A DNA stretch of 36,057 nucleotides from an uncultured Blautia sp. (GTDB taxonomy: Bacteria > Bacillota > Clostridia > Lachnospirales > Lachnospiraceae): assembly GCA_944380235.1 (NCBI GenBank), contig CALWHD010000040.1:1-36057 (forward strand), written 5' to 3'. Of the stretch, positions 7,418 to 15,910 are shown in pieces; positions within the stretch are counted from its first letter, which is position 1; the number at the start of each line of letters is the position of its first letter. The notes beneath the pieces were generated by a model. The model saw only the letters and a list, made by a program, of their open reading frames with translations, had not been told where the DNA came from and did no database searches. The translations under genes were made by a program, and so were the position numbers.

Positions 7418-8462
7418 ACTGCCGGAAAAACTGAAAAATATCAAGGCATATCAGCCGGTTTCAGGAGAGTTTCAGACTCATCTGGATGCAAATGAAAGTT
7501 TTCTCTTCCTTACAGAGGAGATATTAGAGGAAATCGGGCAGGCAGTAAAGAAAATTGATTATAGACGTTATCCGGATCCGGAATGCCGGGGTGTATGCAG
7601 GAAATTTGCAGAGTTAATAGGTGTCAGTCCGGAGATTATCATGGCGGGAAATGGCTCTGACGAACTGATTTCTCTGATCATGGCAAATTTCGCTGATGCG
7701 GGGGATAAGGTGCTGGTGGCTGCCCCGGACTTCTCTATGTATGAATTTTATGCTGCATCCTGCGGGCTGGAGCCGGTGATACTGGAAAAGGAAAATCTGG
7801 TTTTGAACAAAGATGAATTGATTCAAAAGGCAAAAGATACGGACAGTAAAATCGTGATTTTTTCCAATCCCTGCAATCCATCTTCCATGGAGCTTTCCGG
7901 GGAAGATGTGCTGGATATTGCCGGAAAGCTGGACTGTCTGGTAGTTGCAGATGAGGCATATATGGATTTTTCGGATGCTTCCATTGCGGGAAAAACGGAA
8001 GAATTTGATAATCTGATCGTTTTAAAGACCTGTTCCAAAGCGTTTGGACTTGCAGCAATCCGTCTGGGATTTGCTGTCTCCAACAAAAAACTGACAGGAA
8101 TTTTAAAAACAGTGAAGTCTCCCTATAATGTTAATACTCTGACGCAGACAGTTGGAGAAATCGTCCTTTCCCACAAAGAGTATTTAAAAAGATGCAGGGA
8201 TCAGATATGCAGGGAAAGGGATTATTTATATCAGGAAATAAAAAAGCTGCAGGAGGCATATCCGGATGCATTTACTTTATTTCCAACAAAGACCAATTTT
8301 GTATATCTGAAAACTGGAAAGGCAGAGAAAATCTTCCAGAGAATGAAGGAAGAAAAAATCGCTGTGCGTCTGATGAAAGACAGTGTGAGGATCTGCGCAG
8401 GCAGCAGGGATGAAAATGACGCCATGTTGTCTGTATTAAAAGATTGTGTAGAAGAAAGCTGA
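7407..8462 (+). CDS. hisC: Histidinol-phosphate aminotransferase
   Basis: This PLP enzyme of aminotransferase fold type I converts imidazole-acetol phosphate and glutamate to histidinol phosphate. Length is 351 residues. Visible motifs are the HLDANES entry segment, GNGSDELI that contacts PLP phosphate, SNPCNPSS, DEAYMDF with the Asp that pairs the pyridine nitrogen (D182), and TCSKAFGLAAIRLGF with the Schiff-base lysine K211. A GGAGGAAGAG site lies inside the end of hisG, and the genes overlap by 11 bases. HisC-like enzymes can also act on aromatic substrates, but operon position makes histidine the role. Confidence 0.95.
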   Translation: MGYELPEKLKNIKAYQPVSGEFQTHLDANESFLFLTEEILEEIGQAVKKIDYRRYPDPECRGVCRKFAELIGVSPEIIMAGNGSDELISLIMANFADAGDKVLVAAPDFSMYEFYAASCGLEPVILEKENLVLNKDELIQKAKDTDSKIVIFSNPCNPSSMELSGEDVLDIAGKLDCLVVADEAYMDFSDASIAGKTEEFDNLIVLKTCSKAFGLAAIRLGFAVSNKKLTGILKTVKSPYNVNTLTQTVGEIVLSHKEYLKRCRDQICRERDYLYQEIKKLQEAYPDAFTLFPTKTNFVYLKTGKAEKIFQRMKEEKIAVRLMKDSVRICAGSRDENDAMLSVLKDCVEES

Positions 8463-8477
8463 AGGAGGAAAAAGATC

Positions 8478-9062
8478 ATGAGGAACAGCCGGATTGAAAG
8501 AAATACGGGAGAAACCCGGATCAGTCTTTCCTTAAATCTGGACGGTGAGGGGAATTTTTCCGGAAGCTGCGGAGTGGGATTTATGGATCATATGCTTCAT
8601 GCTTTCTGTGTTCACGGCGGCTTTGATCTGGAGCTTCAGATGACAGGCGATCTGGAGGTAGACTGTCACCACAGCATTGAGGATCTGGGAATTGTCCTGG
8701 GAAAAGCTTTTTCCCAGGCACTGGGAGATAAAAAGGGAATCGGCAGGTACGGCAGCTTTTATATCCCCATGGATGAGGCGCTTGCTTTTTGCTCCCTGGA
8801 TATCAGCGGACGTCCGTTCCTGGTTTTTGAGGCGGAGTGGGAGAATGAGCGAGTGGGTATGCTGGACTGCTGTATGGTCAAAGAATTTTTCCGTGCCTTT
8901 GCATTTAACAGCGGCATGACCCTGCACCTGAAAGTGGAATACGGAGAGAATGACCATCATAAGATTGAAGGATTGTTTAAAGCAGCAGCTCACGCTATGA
9001 AAGAAGCGGTGAGAATGAATCAGGATGGAAGGCTTCTCTCATCGAAAGGAATGTTGGAATGA
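8478..9062 (+). CDS. hisB: Imidazoleglycerol-phosphate dehydratase
   Basis: HisB dehydrates imidazoleglycerol phosphate to imidazole-acetol phosphate using manganese. The 194-residue protein holds only the dehydratase; there is no N-terminal HAD phosphatase domain as in enterobacterial HisB. Both metal-binding repeats are visible: HMLHAF/CHHSIED in the first half and DHHKIEGLFKAAAHA in the second. It starts 15 bases after hisC behind an AAGGAGGAAAA site and its stop overlaps the hisH start (ATGA). Because the phosphatase domain is absent, histidinol-phosphate phosphatase must be encoded elsewhere. Confidence 0.97.
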   Translation: MRNSRIERNTGETRISLSLNLDGEGNFSGSCGVGFMDHMLHAFCVHGGFDLELQMTGDLEVDCHHSIEDLGIVLGKAFSQALGDKKGIGRYGSFYIPMDEALAFCSLDISGRPFLVFEAEWENERVGMLDCCMVKEFFRAFAFNSGMTLHLKVEYGENDHHKIEGLFKAAAHAMKEAVRMNQDGRLLSSKGMLE

Positions 9063-9664
9063 TAGCAGTAATTGATTACGGGGCAGGAAATCTGTTCAGT
9101 GTGAAAAACGCCCTGGATTATCTGGGAGCAGAAAGTGTCATCACCGGAGACAGGGAAGAAATAGAAAAGGCAGGGGCAGTTATACTTCCCGGTGTAGGGG
9201 CTTTTCCCGATGCTATGAAAAAGCTGGAAAAGAGCGGACTTTCTGAAGTTTTAAAGGAAAAGGCAGAGAAAAAGCCTCTTCTGGGAATTTGTCTTGGCAT
9301 GCAGCTTTTGTTTGAGAGCAGCAGCGAATATGGAAATACCAGAGGATTGGGACTGATTCCCGGTCATGTGCGTCCTATTTGTGCGCCGGGACTTAAAGTA
9401 CCTCATATGGGGTGGAACAGTCTGGAAATTCTGCATCCCTGTGCCATGACGGAAGGAATCGCAAAAGAACCCTGGGTGTATTTTGTGCATTCTTTCTGTG
9501 CGGATACAGAGGAGTCCTATCTTTCCTGTTATGCCTCTTATGGTGAGCGGATTACGGGACTGGTACATAAGGATAAAATCTACGGCGCCCAGTTCCATCC
9601 CGAAAAAAGCGGGGCAGCAGGGCTTAAAATGCTGAAAAATTTTGTAAGGCTGGTGGAAAAATGA
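9059..9664 (+). CDS. hisH: Imidazole glycerol phosphate synthase, glutamine amidotransferase subunit
   Basis: HisH releases ammonia from glutamine and channels it to HisF. It is a class I amidotransferase of 201 residues with the nucleophile elbow GICLGMQ (Cys79) and catalytic His180/Glu182 in FHPEKSG. The oxyanion-strand PGVGAF is also present. It overlaps hisB by four bases (ATGA) and hisA by four bases (ATGA). It functions as a heterodimer with the HisF encoded two genes downstream. Confidence 0.97.
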   Translation: MIAVIDYGAGNLFSVKNALDYLGAESVITGDREEIEKAGAVILPGVGAFPDAMKKLEKSGLSEVLKEKAEKKPLLGICLGMQLLFESSSEYGNTRGLGLIPGHVRPICAPGLKVPHMGWNSLEILHPCAMTEGIAKEPWVYFVHSFCADTEESYLSCYASYGERITGLVHKDKIYGAQFHPEKSGAAGLKMLKNFVRLVEK

Positions 9665-10386
9665 TAGTATTACCTGCAATTGATATAAAAGGCGGACAGT
9701 GTGTAAGGCTGGTACGTGGAGATTATTCCACAGCACATAAGGTGGCGGAAGATCCTTTTGCGGCAGCGGAGGGATTCCGCAGGGCAGGTGCTCAGTGGAT
9801 GCATATGGTGGATCTGGATGGGGCAAAGGAAAAGAGGCCTGTTAATATCCGGCTTTTTAAAGAGCTGACAGCCAAAAGCGGATTAAAAGTGGAAGCAGGC
9901 GGCGGAATCCGGGATATGAAAACCATTGAAGAATATATAAACGCCGGGGTGCAGAGAATTATCCTAGGTTCTGCGGCAGTGAAAAATCCTCAGCTGGTAA
10001 GAGAAAGTGTAAAAGAATTTCAGGAAAAGATCGCAGTAGGAATTGACGCAAAAGACCAGTATGCTGCCACGGAAGGATGGACGGATAAAAGCACAATGCA
10101 TTACCTGGAGCTGGCAAAGAGAATGGAAGATGCCGGAGTGTCTGCCATTATTTATACAGATATTTCCAGAGATGGAACTTTACAGGGACTCAACGGCGAG
10201 GAGCTGGATGCCATAAACCAGGCTGTTTCCTGCAGGATTATTGCCAGCGGCGGTGTAAAGTCCATAGATGATATCAGGCTGTGCAGGCAGCTGGGACTTT
10301 ACGGATGTATCTGCGGAAAAGCTATTTACAGCGGACAGCTGGATCTTGCCCAGGCGATTAGAGAGGCAGGTGAAAGCGATTGTTAG
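9661..10386 (+). CDS. hisA: ProFAR isomerase (phosphoribosylformimino-AICAR-P isomerase)
   Basis: HisA performs the Amadori rearrangement of ProFAR to PRFAR. It is a 241-residue (beta/alpha)8 barrel with the two catalytic aspartates of the family, D8 in PAIDIKGG and D129 in VGIDAKDQ. Phosphate-binding glycines are in GGGIRDM and ASGGVKS. The start overlaps hisH by ATGA and the end overlaps hisF by seven bases. PriA-type dual function (with TrpF) is unlikely outside Actinobacteria. Confidence 0.96.
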   Translation: MIVLPAIDIKGGQCVRLVRGDYSTAHKVAEDPFAAAEGFRRAGAQWMHMVDLDGAKEKRPVNIRLFKELTAKSGLKVEAGGGIRDMKTIEEYINAGVQRIILGSAAVKNPQLVRESVKEFQEKIAVGIDAKDQYAATEGWTDKSTMHYLELAKRMEDAGVSAIIYTDISRDGTLQGLNGEELDAINQAVSCRIIASGGVKSIDDIRLCRQLGLYGCICGKAIYSGQLDLAQAIREAGESDC

Positions 10387-11156
10387 CAAAGAGAATCATT
10401 CCCTGTCTGGATGTAAAAGACGGCAGGGTAGTAAAAGGTGTAAATTTTGTAGGGCTTCGGGATGTAGGGGATCCGGTGGAATGCGCGGTTGCCTATGACC
10501 GGCAGGGTGCGGATGAAATCTGTTTTCTGGATATTACTGCAACCCATGAGGGCCGGAAAAACATGCTGGATGTGGTAAAGAAAACCGCAAAGAATGTGTT
10601 TGTACCTCTGACAGTAGGGGGCGGAATCCGAAGTACAGAGGATTTTCGTGAGATACTCAGGGCAGGAGCAGATAAAGTTTCTGTCAATTCTGCTGCGGTA
10701 AGAAATCCGGAACTGATCTCTGAAGCAGCCAGGATTTTCGGAAATCAGTGTGTAGTAGCAGCAATCGACGCAAAACGAAGTGCAGATGGAAGCTATACGG
10801 TAGTGGTAAACGGAGGCAGGATTGACATGCACAGGGAAGTGGTCTCCTGGGCAGTAGAATGCCAGAAGCGGGGGGCAGGAGAAATTCTTCTTACTTCTAT
10901 GGAGACAGACGGCTGCAGAGACGGCTTTGACCTTGAACTGACCCGTGCGGTCTGTGAGGCAGTAGATATTCCGGTGATCGCCAGCGGCGGCTGCGGGAAT
11001 CTTTCCCATTTTTCCCAGGTGTTTGAGGAAACTGGAGCAGATGCGGCTCTGGCAGCATCTCTGTTCCATTCCGGGGAATTGACAGTGGGACAGGTGAAGG
11101 AGTATTTAAAGAAACATCAGATTCAGGTAAGGGAGCAGGCAGAATATGGAACTTGA
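10380..11156 (+). CDS. hisF: Imidazole glycerol phosphate synthase, cyclase subunit
   Basis: HisF uses ammonia from HisH to turn PRFAR into imidazoleglycerol phosphate and AICAR. This 258-residue barrel has the catalytic pair D11 ([11 protein letters not shown]) and D130 (VVAAIDAKR), the same numbering as Thermotoga maritima HisF. It starts at a TTG codon inside the end of hisA; the N-terminus [12 protein letters not shown] is the family consensus, so the TTG start is well supported. The stop lies within hisI (11-base overlap). Confidence 0.96.
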   Translation: MLAKRIIPCLDVKDGRVVKGVNFVGLRDVGDPVECAVAYDRQGADEICFLDITATHEGRKNMLDVVKKTAKNVFVPLTVGGGIRSTEDFREILRAGADKVSVNSAAVRNPELISEAARIFGNQCVVAAIDAKRSADGSYTVVVNGGRIDMHREVVSWAVECQKRGAGEILLTSMETDGCRDGFDLELTRAVCEAVDIPVIASGGCGNLSHFSQVFEETGADAALAASLFHSGELTVGQVKEYLKKHQIQVREQAEYGT

Positions 11157-11490
11157 CAGATATTTTAAAAAAAGCCAGTTAATTCCTGCGGTGATCCAGG
11201 AGAAAGATACCGGAGATGTTTTGATGCTGGCATATATGAACAGGGAGAGTTTAGAAAAGACTCTGGAGACAGGCTATACGTGGTTTTTCAGCCGTTCCAG
11301 AGGAAAACTTTGGAATAAGGGAGAGACCAGCGGGCATGTGCAGAAAGTGGTTTCTGTCAAGGCGGACTGTGATGAGGATACTTTGCTGGTGACAGTGATC
11401 CAGACGGGACCGGCGTGTCATACAGGAGCGCACAGCTGTTTTTTCCGTGATGTAGAGGGACTGAAAAAAGCAGTACAAACAGAAGAATAG
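11146..11490 (+). CDS. hisI: Phosphoribosyl-AMP cyclohydrolase
   Basis: HisI opens the purine ring of PR-AMP, the third pathway step. It is a 114-residue single-domain protein. The three zinc cysteines are C75, C91 and C98 (spacing 16 and 7, as in the archaeal enzyme), with magnesium-site aspartates in DCDED (74-78). Unlike many bacteria it is not fused to hisE, which follows 15 bases later as a separate gene. The start overlaps hisF by 11 bases. Confidence 0.96.
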   Translation: MELDRYFKKSQLIPAVIQEKDTGDVLMLAYMNRESLEKTLETGYTWFFSRSRGKLWNKGETSGHVQKVVSVKADCDEDTLLVTVIQTGPACHTGAHSCFFRDVEGLKKAVQTEE

Positions 11491-11505
11491 CGGGGAGAAA
11501 GTAAA

Positions 11506-11832
11506 ATGATGGATGTAATAAAAGGATTGTACCAGGTAGCACAGGAGAGAAAGGAGAATCCCACAGAAGGCTCCTATACCTGCTACCTGTTTGAACAGGG
11601 ACTGGATAAGATTCTGAAGAAATGCGGAGAAGAGTGCAGTGAAGTGATCATTGCAGCAAAAAATGGAAAGAACGAAGATACGGCAAATGAGATCTGTGAT
11701 CTTTTGTATCATCTGATCGTGATGATGGCAGACCAGGGAATTTCCGTGGAGGAGATTGAGGCAATTCTGGAAAAGAGAAGGCAGAAGATTGGGAATTTAA
11801 AGAAATTTCATGTGTCAGACCATGAAAGCTGA
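11506..11832 (+). CDS. hisE: Phosphoribosyl-ATP pyrophosphatase
   Basis: HisE hydrolyses PR-ATP to PR-AMP and pyrophosphate. It is an all-helical MazG-related protein of 108 residues with the metal-binding pattern KKCGEECSEVIIAAK followed by EICDLLYHLIVMM. The ribosome binding site GGGGAG ends 8 bases before ATG 11506; a second ATG follows at once. It is the last gene of the operon, and a 15-bp terminator stem follows 12 bases after its stop. Confidence 0.95.
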   Translation: MMDVIKGLYQVAQERKENPTEGSYTCYLFEQGLDKILKKCGEECSEVIIAAKNGKNEDTANEICDLLYHLIVMMADQGISVEEIEAILEKRRQKIGNLKKFHVSDHES

Positions 11833-11844
11833 GCTGACGCCAGG

Positions 11845-11887
11845 AAAAGGCTGGAAAACGGAAGAGATGGGTTTTCCAGCCTTTTTC
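11845..11887 (+). terminator. Strong terminator at the end of the his operon
   Basis: A perfect 15-bp inverted repeat (11845-11859 with 11871-11885) has an A tract on the left and a T tract on the right. It can end both the his operon and the convergent ABC-exporter operon that stops at 11915. Confidence 0.93.
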
Positions 11888-11914
11888 CAGTATAGCAGAA
11901 ATATTTTTGAATAA

Positions 11915-12586
11915 TCAGAATTCTTTCTTTTCTATAATTTTTACGCTTATGAGATAAGAGATAAAACAGCAGAGTGCTGTCAGAACCAGTGCTATGACCG
12001 CTGCAGTTTCTGTGTGTATCTGGAGAAATCCCAGTACTTCAAAAAGAGTGTCTCCTGCGTGAATCCCTGCTTCTCTCAGAATGCTTTCTAACGAAATGCA
12101 TATGCCGACACCTGCACCCATGAAGATTGTGACAAACAGCCGGCCTTTTTCGTTTCCGAACCGGATCTGCAATGGCAGCAGAAGTGCCAGAAAAAAGACC
12201 AGAAGAATGAAAGAAACTCCGCTGGAAAGCAGAAAATTAGAAAAATCGAATGTGTGTACAGACGGACGCAGGAAAGTAACTGCCCCGCTGATAAGTGTTG
12301 CCAGAAACCATACTACACAACTGGATCCAATACAGAGAAGATATTTTTCTCTGGCATAGACTTTCCGCAAAAAAGGAAGGGTGAAAAGGAATTGATTTCC
12401 GTGATGGTATTCATCATAACTTATGGTACTGACGCAGAGCATTGAGGCGATAAATGTACAGTAAGTAATCATAAATCCGGCATTTTCAGCAGAATAAAGA
12501 AAAAGTACAGATACCAGCAGCAGCAATATAAGGATTCGCTTCTGATTTTTTAAAAGCAGCAGATCTTTAACTAATAAACCTTTCAT
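11915..12586 (-). CDS. ABC-2 type transporter permease
   Basis: This 223-residue membrane protein has about six hydrophobic segments, starting with ILILLLLVSVLFLYSAENA and ending with VIALVLTALCCFISYLISV. It has no large soluble domain and resembles the small ABC-2 permeases paired with GntR/YtrA-type regulators. It overlaps the ATPase gene by ATGA (12583-12586), so the two subunits are co-translated. The substrate is unknown; related systems handle antimicrobial peptides, bacteriocin immunity or lipid-related export. The operon converges on the his operon. Confidence 0.85.
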   Translation of the reverse strand: MKGLLVKDLLLLKNQKRILILLLLVSVLFLYSAENAGFMITYCTFIASMLCVSTISYDEYHHGNQFLFTLPFLRKVYAREKYLLCIGSSCVVWFLATLISGAVTFLRPSVHTFDFSNFLLSSGVSFILLVFFLALLLPLQIRFGNEKGRLFVTIFMGAGVGICISLESILREAGIHAGDTLFEVLGFLQIHTETAAVIALVLTALCCFISYLISVKIIEKKEF

Positions 12587-13434
12587 AATATTTCCCCCTT
12601 AATCATCATAGTGATTACTTCATCGATATTTCCTTTTTCGATAGCAACATCAGGATAATTTTCCATATAAAACTGTTTTTGTCCGGTAAGGCAGCTGTAG
12701 CCGTAAGGTTCTTTTCTGTACCGGAGTATATACTGTTTATCCATGCGGTTAAACTGGGCCGGATCGGCTTTTATCAGACCGTAGCTGTCCAGCAGAGTAT
12801 CAACATCCTCGTGAAGAATAATCTTTCCGCTGTGAATCATATAAAGATCATCGCAGAGCCCTTCCAGGTCAGAAGAAATGTGAGAGCTGATGAGAATAGA
12901 ACGTTCCTCATCTTCCTCCATATAACTGCGGAACAATTCCAGGATTTCATCTCTGGCAATCACATCAAGGCCTACGGTAGGCTCATCGAGAATCAGAAAT
13001 TTTGCCTTGTGAGAAAGGGCGCAGAGCACTTTCACTTTTGCTTTCATACCAGTGGAAAAGTCCTGGATTTTTTTGTCCAGAGGAATCTGAAAATCAGAAC
13101 ACTTTTTCAGAAAGTCTCTGGAAGAAAAATTTTTGTAAAAGGTCTTTTGAATGGTAACCAGATCCTTCACCGTTAAATACTCGCTGAAACCGGAATCGGA
13201 CAGGACTATGCCCAGATTTTCTTTGTCTGCTGCAGTGAGAGCGGAAACATCCTTCCCAAATATCTGAATGGAACCACTGTCATGAGCAATCAGCCCAAGA
13301 ACAGCCTTAAAAGTGGTCGTTTTCCCGGCACCGTTCTGCCCGATCAGTCCTGTGATGCTTCCCGGCTCTGCTCTCAGAGAGCAGTCAAGCTGAAAAGAAC
13401 CATAATTTTTCTTTAAATCAGTGATAGTAAGCAT
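12583..13434 (-). CDS. ABC-2 type transporter ATP-binding protein
   Basis: This 283-residue cytoplasmic ATPase energises the permease encoded by the overlapping downstream gene. It shows Walker A GQNGAGKTT (about 32-40), the degenerate signature FSTGMKAKVKV common in ABC-2 exporters, Walker B FLILDEPTVGLD and a switch histidine in LISSHISSD. The C-terminal 80 residues are an accessory domain typical of drug or lantibiotic exporter ATPases. It starts three bases after the GntR gene, so regulator and transporter form one operon. Confidence 0.92.
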   Translation of the reverse strand: MLTITDLKKNYGSFQLDCSLRAEPGSITGLIGQNGAGKTTTFKAVLGLIAHDSGSIQIFGKDVSALTAADKENLGIVLSDSGFSEYLTVKDLVTIQKTFYKNFSSRDFLKKCSDFQIPLDKKIQDFSTGMKAKVKVLCALSHKAKFLILDEPTVGLDVIARDEILELFRSYMEEDEERSILISSHISSDLEGLCDDLYMIHSGKIILHEDVDTLLDSYGLIKADPAQFNRMDKQYILRYRKEPYGYSCLTGQKQFYMENYPDVAIEKGNIDEVITMMIKGEIL

Positions 13435-13437
13435 TTT

Positions 13438-13809
13438 TTAATCCTCCATAAGCAAATCAAATAATTCTCTGATTTCTCCATCCTTTAGTCCGCACCGCCT
13501 GCCTTTTAAAATAGCAGCTTCCAAATCTGTTTCGACCTCTTTTTTTTGTTCTTCCAGCAGGGCTTCTGCATTAGTGGAAGTTACATAGGTCCCTTTCCCG
13601 TGGACCGTTACGGTAAAACCGTCCTGTTCCAGGTTGTCGTATGCTTTTTTTACAGTAAGGGCACTGATCTTTAATTCTTTTGCAAGAGAGCGGACAGAAG
13701 GAAGAATATCATTTTCTTTTAAATCGCCGTTTAAAATCATAGATTTTATCTGGTCCATGAGCTGCTCATAAATTGGTACCATGGATGAGTGATTGATTAT
13801 AATCTTCAT
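13438..13809 (-). CDS. GntR-family regulator, YtrA subfamily
   Basis: A 123-residue repressor-type protein. Residues about 10-77 are the GntR winged helix (VPIYEQLMDQIKSMILNG, ILPSVRSLAKELKISALTV, KKAYDNLEQDGF, GKGTYV). The C-terminal tail of about 45 residues is too short for a ligand-binding domain and is a dimerisation helix pair, as in YtrA. AGGAGGAAAACA precedes the start. It heads the ABC operon, and operator-like repeats cover its own promoter, so autorepression with induction by an exported compound is likely. Confidence 0.92.
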   Translation of the reverse strand: MKIIINHSSMVPIYEQLMDQIKSMILNGDLKENDILPSVRSLAKELKISALTVKKAYDNLEQDGFTVTVHGKGTYVTSTNAEALLEEQKKEVETDLEAAILKGRRCGLKDGEIRELFDLLMED

Positions 13810-13827
13810 TGTTTTCCTCCTGTTGCA

Positions 13828-13874
13828 AACAGTATATAACAGTATAGAACTGTTGTCAACTGTTTTATACTGTT
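13828..13874 (-). promoter_or_regulatory. GntR promoter overlapped by operator repeats
   Basis: On the minus strand TTGACA (plus-strand 13854-13859), 17-base spacer and TATACT (13831-13836) form a strong promoter. It is covered by repeats: AACAGTATA at 13828-13836 and 13838-13846, and the inverse TATACTGTT at 13866-13874, plus AACTGTT half-sites between. The 13838/13866 pair is a perfect 9-bp dyad around the -35. This layout fits autorepression by the GntR protein. Confidence 0.8.
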
Positions 13875-13919
13875 ATATATGAAAAATCGAAATAAGAAGG
13901 AGAAAATAGCAACTTTTTC

Positions 13920-13948
13920 TTGTGACAAGGCGAAAAAAGGAATATAAT
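13920..13948 (+). promoter_or_regulatory. Promoter of the folate operon
   Basis: TTGTGA (13920-13925), 17-base spacer and TATAAT (13943-13948). It is divergent from the GntR promoter, with about 60 bases between the two -35 boxes, and leaves a leader of about 92 bases before folC. Confidence 0.7.
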
Positions 13949-13964
13949 AAACGAGATTGAAGAA

Positions 13965-14003
13965 CTGTCTGCCGGCACACAGAAAAAAGAGGATGGCAGA
14001 CAG
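13965..14003 (+). promoter_or_regulatory. Hairpin in the folate-operon leader
   Basis: CTGTCTGCC (13965-13973) pairs perfectly with GGCAGACAG (13995-14003) around a 21-base purine-rich loop. No T run follows, so it is not a terminator. It does not match the tetrahydrofolate riboswitch pattern as I know it. The role is unknown. Confidence 0.4.
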
Positions 14004-14046
14004 TACCAGAGAATAAGACGGAATACCGCCTTGGATAGGAGAAACA

Positions 14047-15360
14047 ATGAATTACGAAGAAGCAAGAGTATATTTGGAGGAAACCTCCAAATACGGAAGT
14101 GTACTTGGCTTGGAGAATATGAGAGAATTGCTTGGCAGGCTTGGAAATCCTCAAAACGACCTAAGATTTATTCACATTTCCGGAACAAATGGAAAGGGCT
14201 CTGTGCTGGCATATCTCTCAACGATACTGTCCGGTGCGGGCTATAAGACGGGAAGATATATATCCCCCACATTATTTTCTTACCGCGAGAGAATTCAGGT
14301 AGATGGAAAAAAAATTGAGAAGGAATCGCTTGCAGCTAATGTCACCAAAATTGCACAAGCGGCAGAGGAGATGAAAGCAGAGCGGGCAGGAGTTCCCACG
14401 GCGTTTGAGGTGGAGACGGCGCTTTCCTTTTTATATTTTAAAGAGAAAAAATGCGATATTGTTGTTCTTGAAACAGGGCTTGGCGGAGCACTGGATGCTA
14501 CCAATGTTATCGAAACCCCCGTGATGGAGGTGATTACACCAATCGGTATGGATCATATGGAGTTTCTGGGTGATACGCTGGAAAAAATTGCAGAACAGAA
14601 GGCAGGAATCATTAAACCGAAAACTGCGGTGGTCTGCGCAAAACAGAAGAAAGAGGCAGAAAAAGTGATCCAGGATGTATGCCAAAAGAAAGACTGTCAT
14701 CTGAAGACTGTAGATACTACCAGGATCAGGGAAATCCATTACGGATGTGAAAAACAGATTTTTTCCTATAAACACTGGAAAAATGTAGAGATCACTCTGG
14801 CGGGAAGCTACCAGATCTTAAACGCTGCGCTTGCCCTGGAGGCGGTGGATATGCTGAGAAAACTGGGTTATACCCTTTCAGACAGGCAGATCTACGAGGG
14901 AATGAAAAAGACAAAGTGGAGAGGAAGGTTTACCCTGATATCCAAATCTCCCATAGTAATTCTGGATGGGGCACATAACCCTGCTGCTGCCATGGAACTT
15001 CGGGAGTCGCTGAACCTTTATTTTAAAGGGAAAGAGCTGCATTATATTTTCGGTGTGTTCAGAGATAAGGATTATGAGCGGATTATTTCCATTACTGCAC
15101 CTCTGGCAAAGCATATTATTACGGTAGCGACACCGGGAAATCCCAGGGCACTTCCGGCGAAGGAACTGAAAAAAGCAGTGGAAAAAGTAAATCCTTCTGC
15201 AGAAGCTGCCGGAAGTATCCGGGAGGCTGTAAAAAGAAGTGTGGCAAATGCAGGAGAAGATGGCGTAATCATTATTTTTGGATCTCTTTCTTTTCTGGGA
15301 GAAGCGGAAAGAGAAGTAGAAAAAGAAATCAATTGCGGGGGAGAAGAATACCATGGATAA
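14047..15360 (+). CDS. folC: Bifunctional folylpolyglutamate/dihydrofolate synthase
   Basis: FolC joins glutamate to dihydropteroate and extends the glutamate chain of folates. This 437-residue Mur-ligase-like enzyme has the P-loop [13 protein letters not shown] (G46-S52), the central [13 protein letters not shown], the [12 protein letters not shown] segment, and the C-terminal-domain entry [10 protein letters not shown]. An AGGAG site precedes ATG 14047. It is first in the folate operon and overlaps folE by eight bases. Whether it has both activities cannot be told from sequence, but a bacterium making folate de novo needs the dihydrofolate synthase step. Confidence 0.95.
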   Translation: MNYEEARVYLEETSKYGSVLGLENMRELLGRLGNPQNDLRFIHISGTNGKGSVLAYLSTILSGAGYKTGRYISPTLFSYRERIQVDGKKIEKESLAANVTKIAQAAEEMKAERAGVPTAFEVETALSFLYFKEKKCDIVVLETGLGGALDATNVIETPVMEVITPIGMDHMEFLGDTLEKIAEQKAGIIKPKTAVVCAKQKKEAEKVIQDVCQKKDCHLKTVDTTRIREIHYGCEKQIFSYKHWKNVEITLAGSYQILNAALALEAVDMLRKLGYTLSDRQIYEGMKKTKWRGRFTLISKSPIVILDGAHNPAAAMELRESLNLYFKGKELHYIFGVFRDKDYERIISITAPLAKHIITVATPGNPRALPAKELKKAVEKVNPSAEAAGSIREAVKRSVANAGEDGVIIIFGSLSFLGEAEREVEKEINCGGEEYHG

Positions 15361-15907
15361 AGAGAAAATCAGAGAAGGTGTAAGGCTGATTCTGGAAGGG
15401 ATCGGTGAGGATATCAACAGAGAGGGTCTGGTGGAGACACCGGACAGAATTGCCAGGATGTACGAAGAACTGGCTGGTGGCTATACCAAGAGTGCGGAAA
15501 AACATCTGGAGAAAAGATTTCATGTAGATAATAATGACATGGTGATAGAGAAGGATATTCCTTTTTATTCTTTTTGCGAGCATCATATGCTGCCTTTCTA
15601 CGGAACTGCAGCAGTTGCCTATATACCTAACGGGGAAGTTGTAGGATTAAGCAAAATTGCCAGGACTCTGGAAGTATATGCAAAACGGTTCCAGCTTCAG
15701 GAGAGGCTGACTGCCCAGGTGGCTGATGTCTTTATGAAAGAATTAAATCCTCAGGGCGTCATGGTATTTATCGAGGCGGAGCATATGTGCATGACCATGA
15801 GAGGTATCAAAAAACCTGGAACAAAAACAGTTACGGTTGTGACAAGAGGGATTTTTGAAAATAATGAGTGTCTTCAGAACCAGTTCTTCCGCATGATGGG
15901 GAGGTAA
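15353..15907 (+). CDS. folE: GTP cyclohydrolase I (type IA)
   Basis: FolE converts GTP to 7,8-dihydroneopterin triphosphate, the entry to pterin synthesis. At 184 residues it has the zinc ligands C75 and H78 in CEHHMLPF and C146 in EHMCMTMRG, plus [16 protein letters not shown] and the active-site RLTAQVAD. These mark the canonical zinc type IA, not the metal-flexible FolE2. The start overlaps folC; the stop is embedded in the ribosome binding site (GGGAGGT) of the next gene. Confidence 0.97.
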   Translation: MDKEKIREGVRLILEGIGEDINREGLVETPDRIARMYEELAGGYTKSAEKHLEKRFHVDNNDMVIEKDIPFYSFCEHHMLPFYGTAAVAYIPNGEVVGLSKIARTLEVYAKRFQLQERLTAQVADVFMKELNPQGVMVFIEAEHMCMTMRGIKKPGTKTVTVVTRGIFENNECLQNQFFRMMGR

Positions 15908-15910
15908 AAG

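Noticed and set aside
8532-8993. Long minus-strand frame (153 codons) opposite hisB
   Set aside because: It is a shadow of the hisB codon pattern with no family motif; the same applies to other long antisense frames in the his, fol and ABC genes.
13949-14046. Tetrahydrofolate riboswitch in the folate leader
   Set aside because: The leader holds one hairpin with a purine-rich loop and lacks the conserved pseudoknot-forming segments as I know them.
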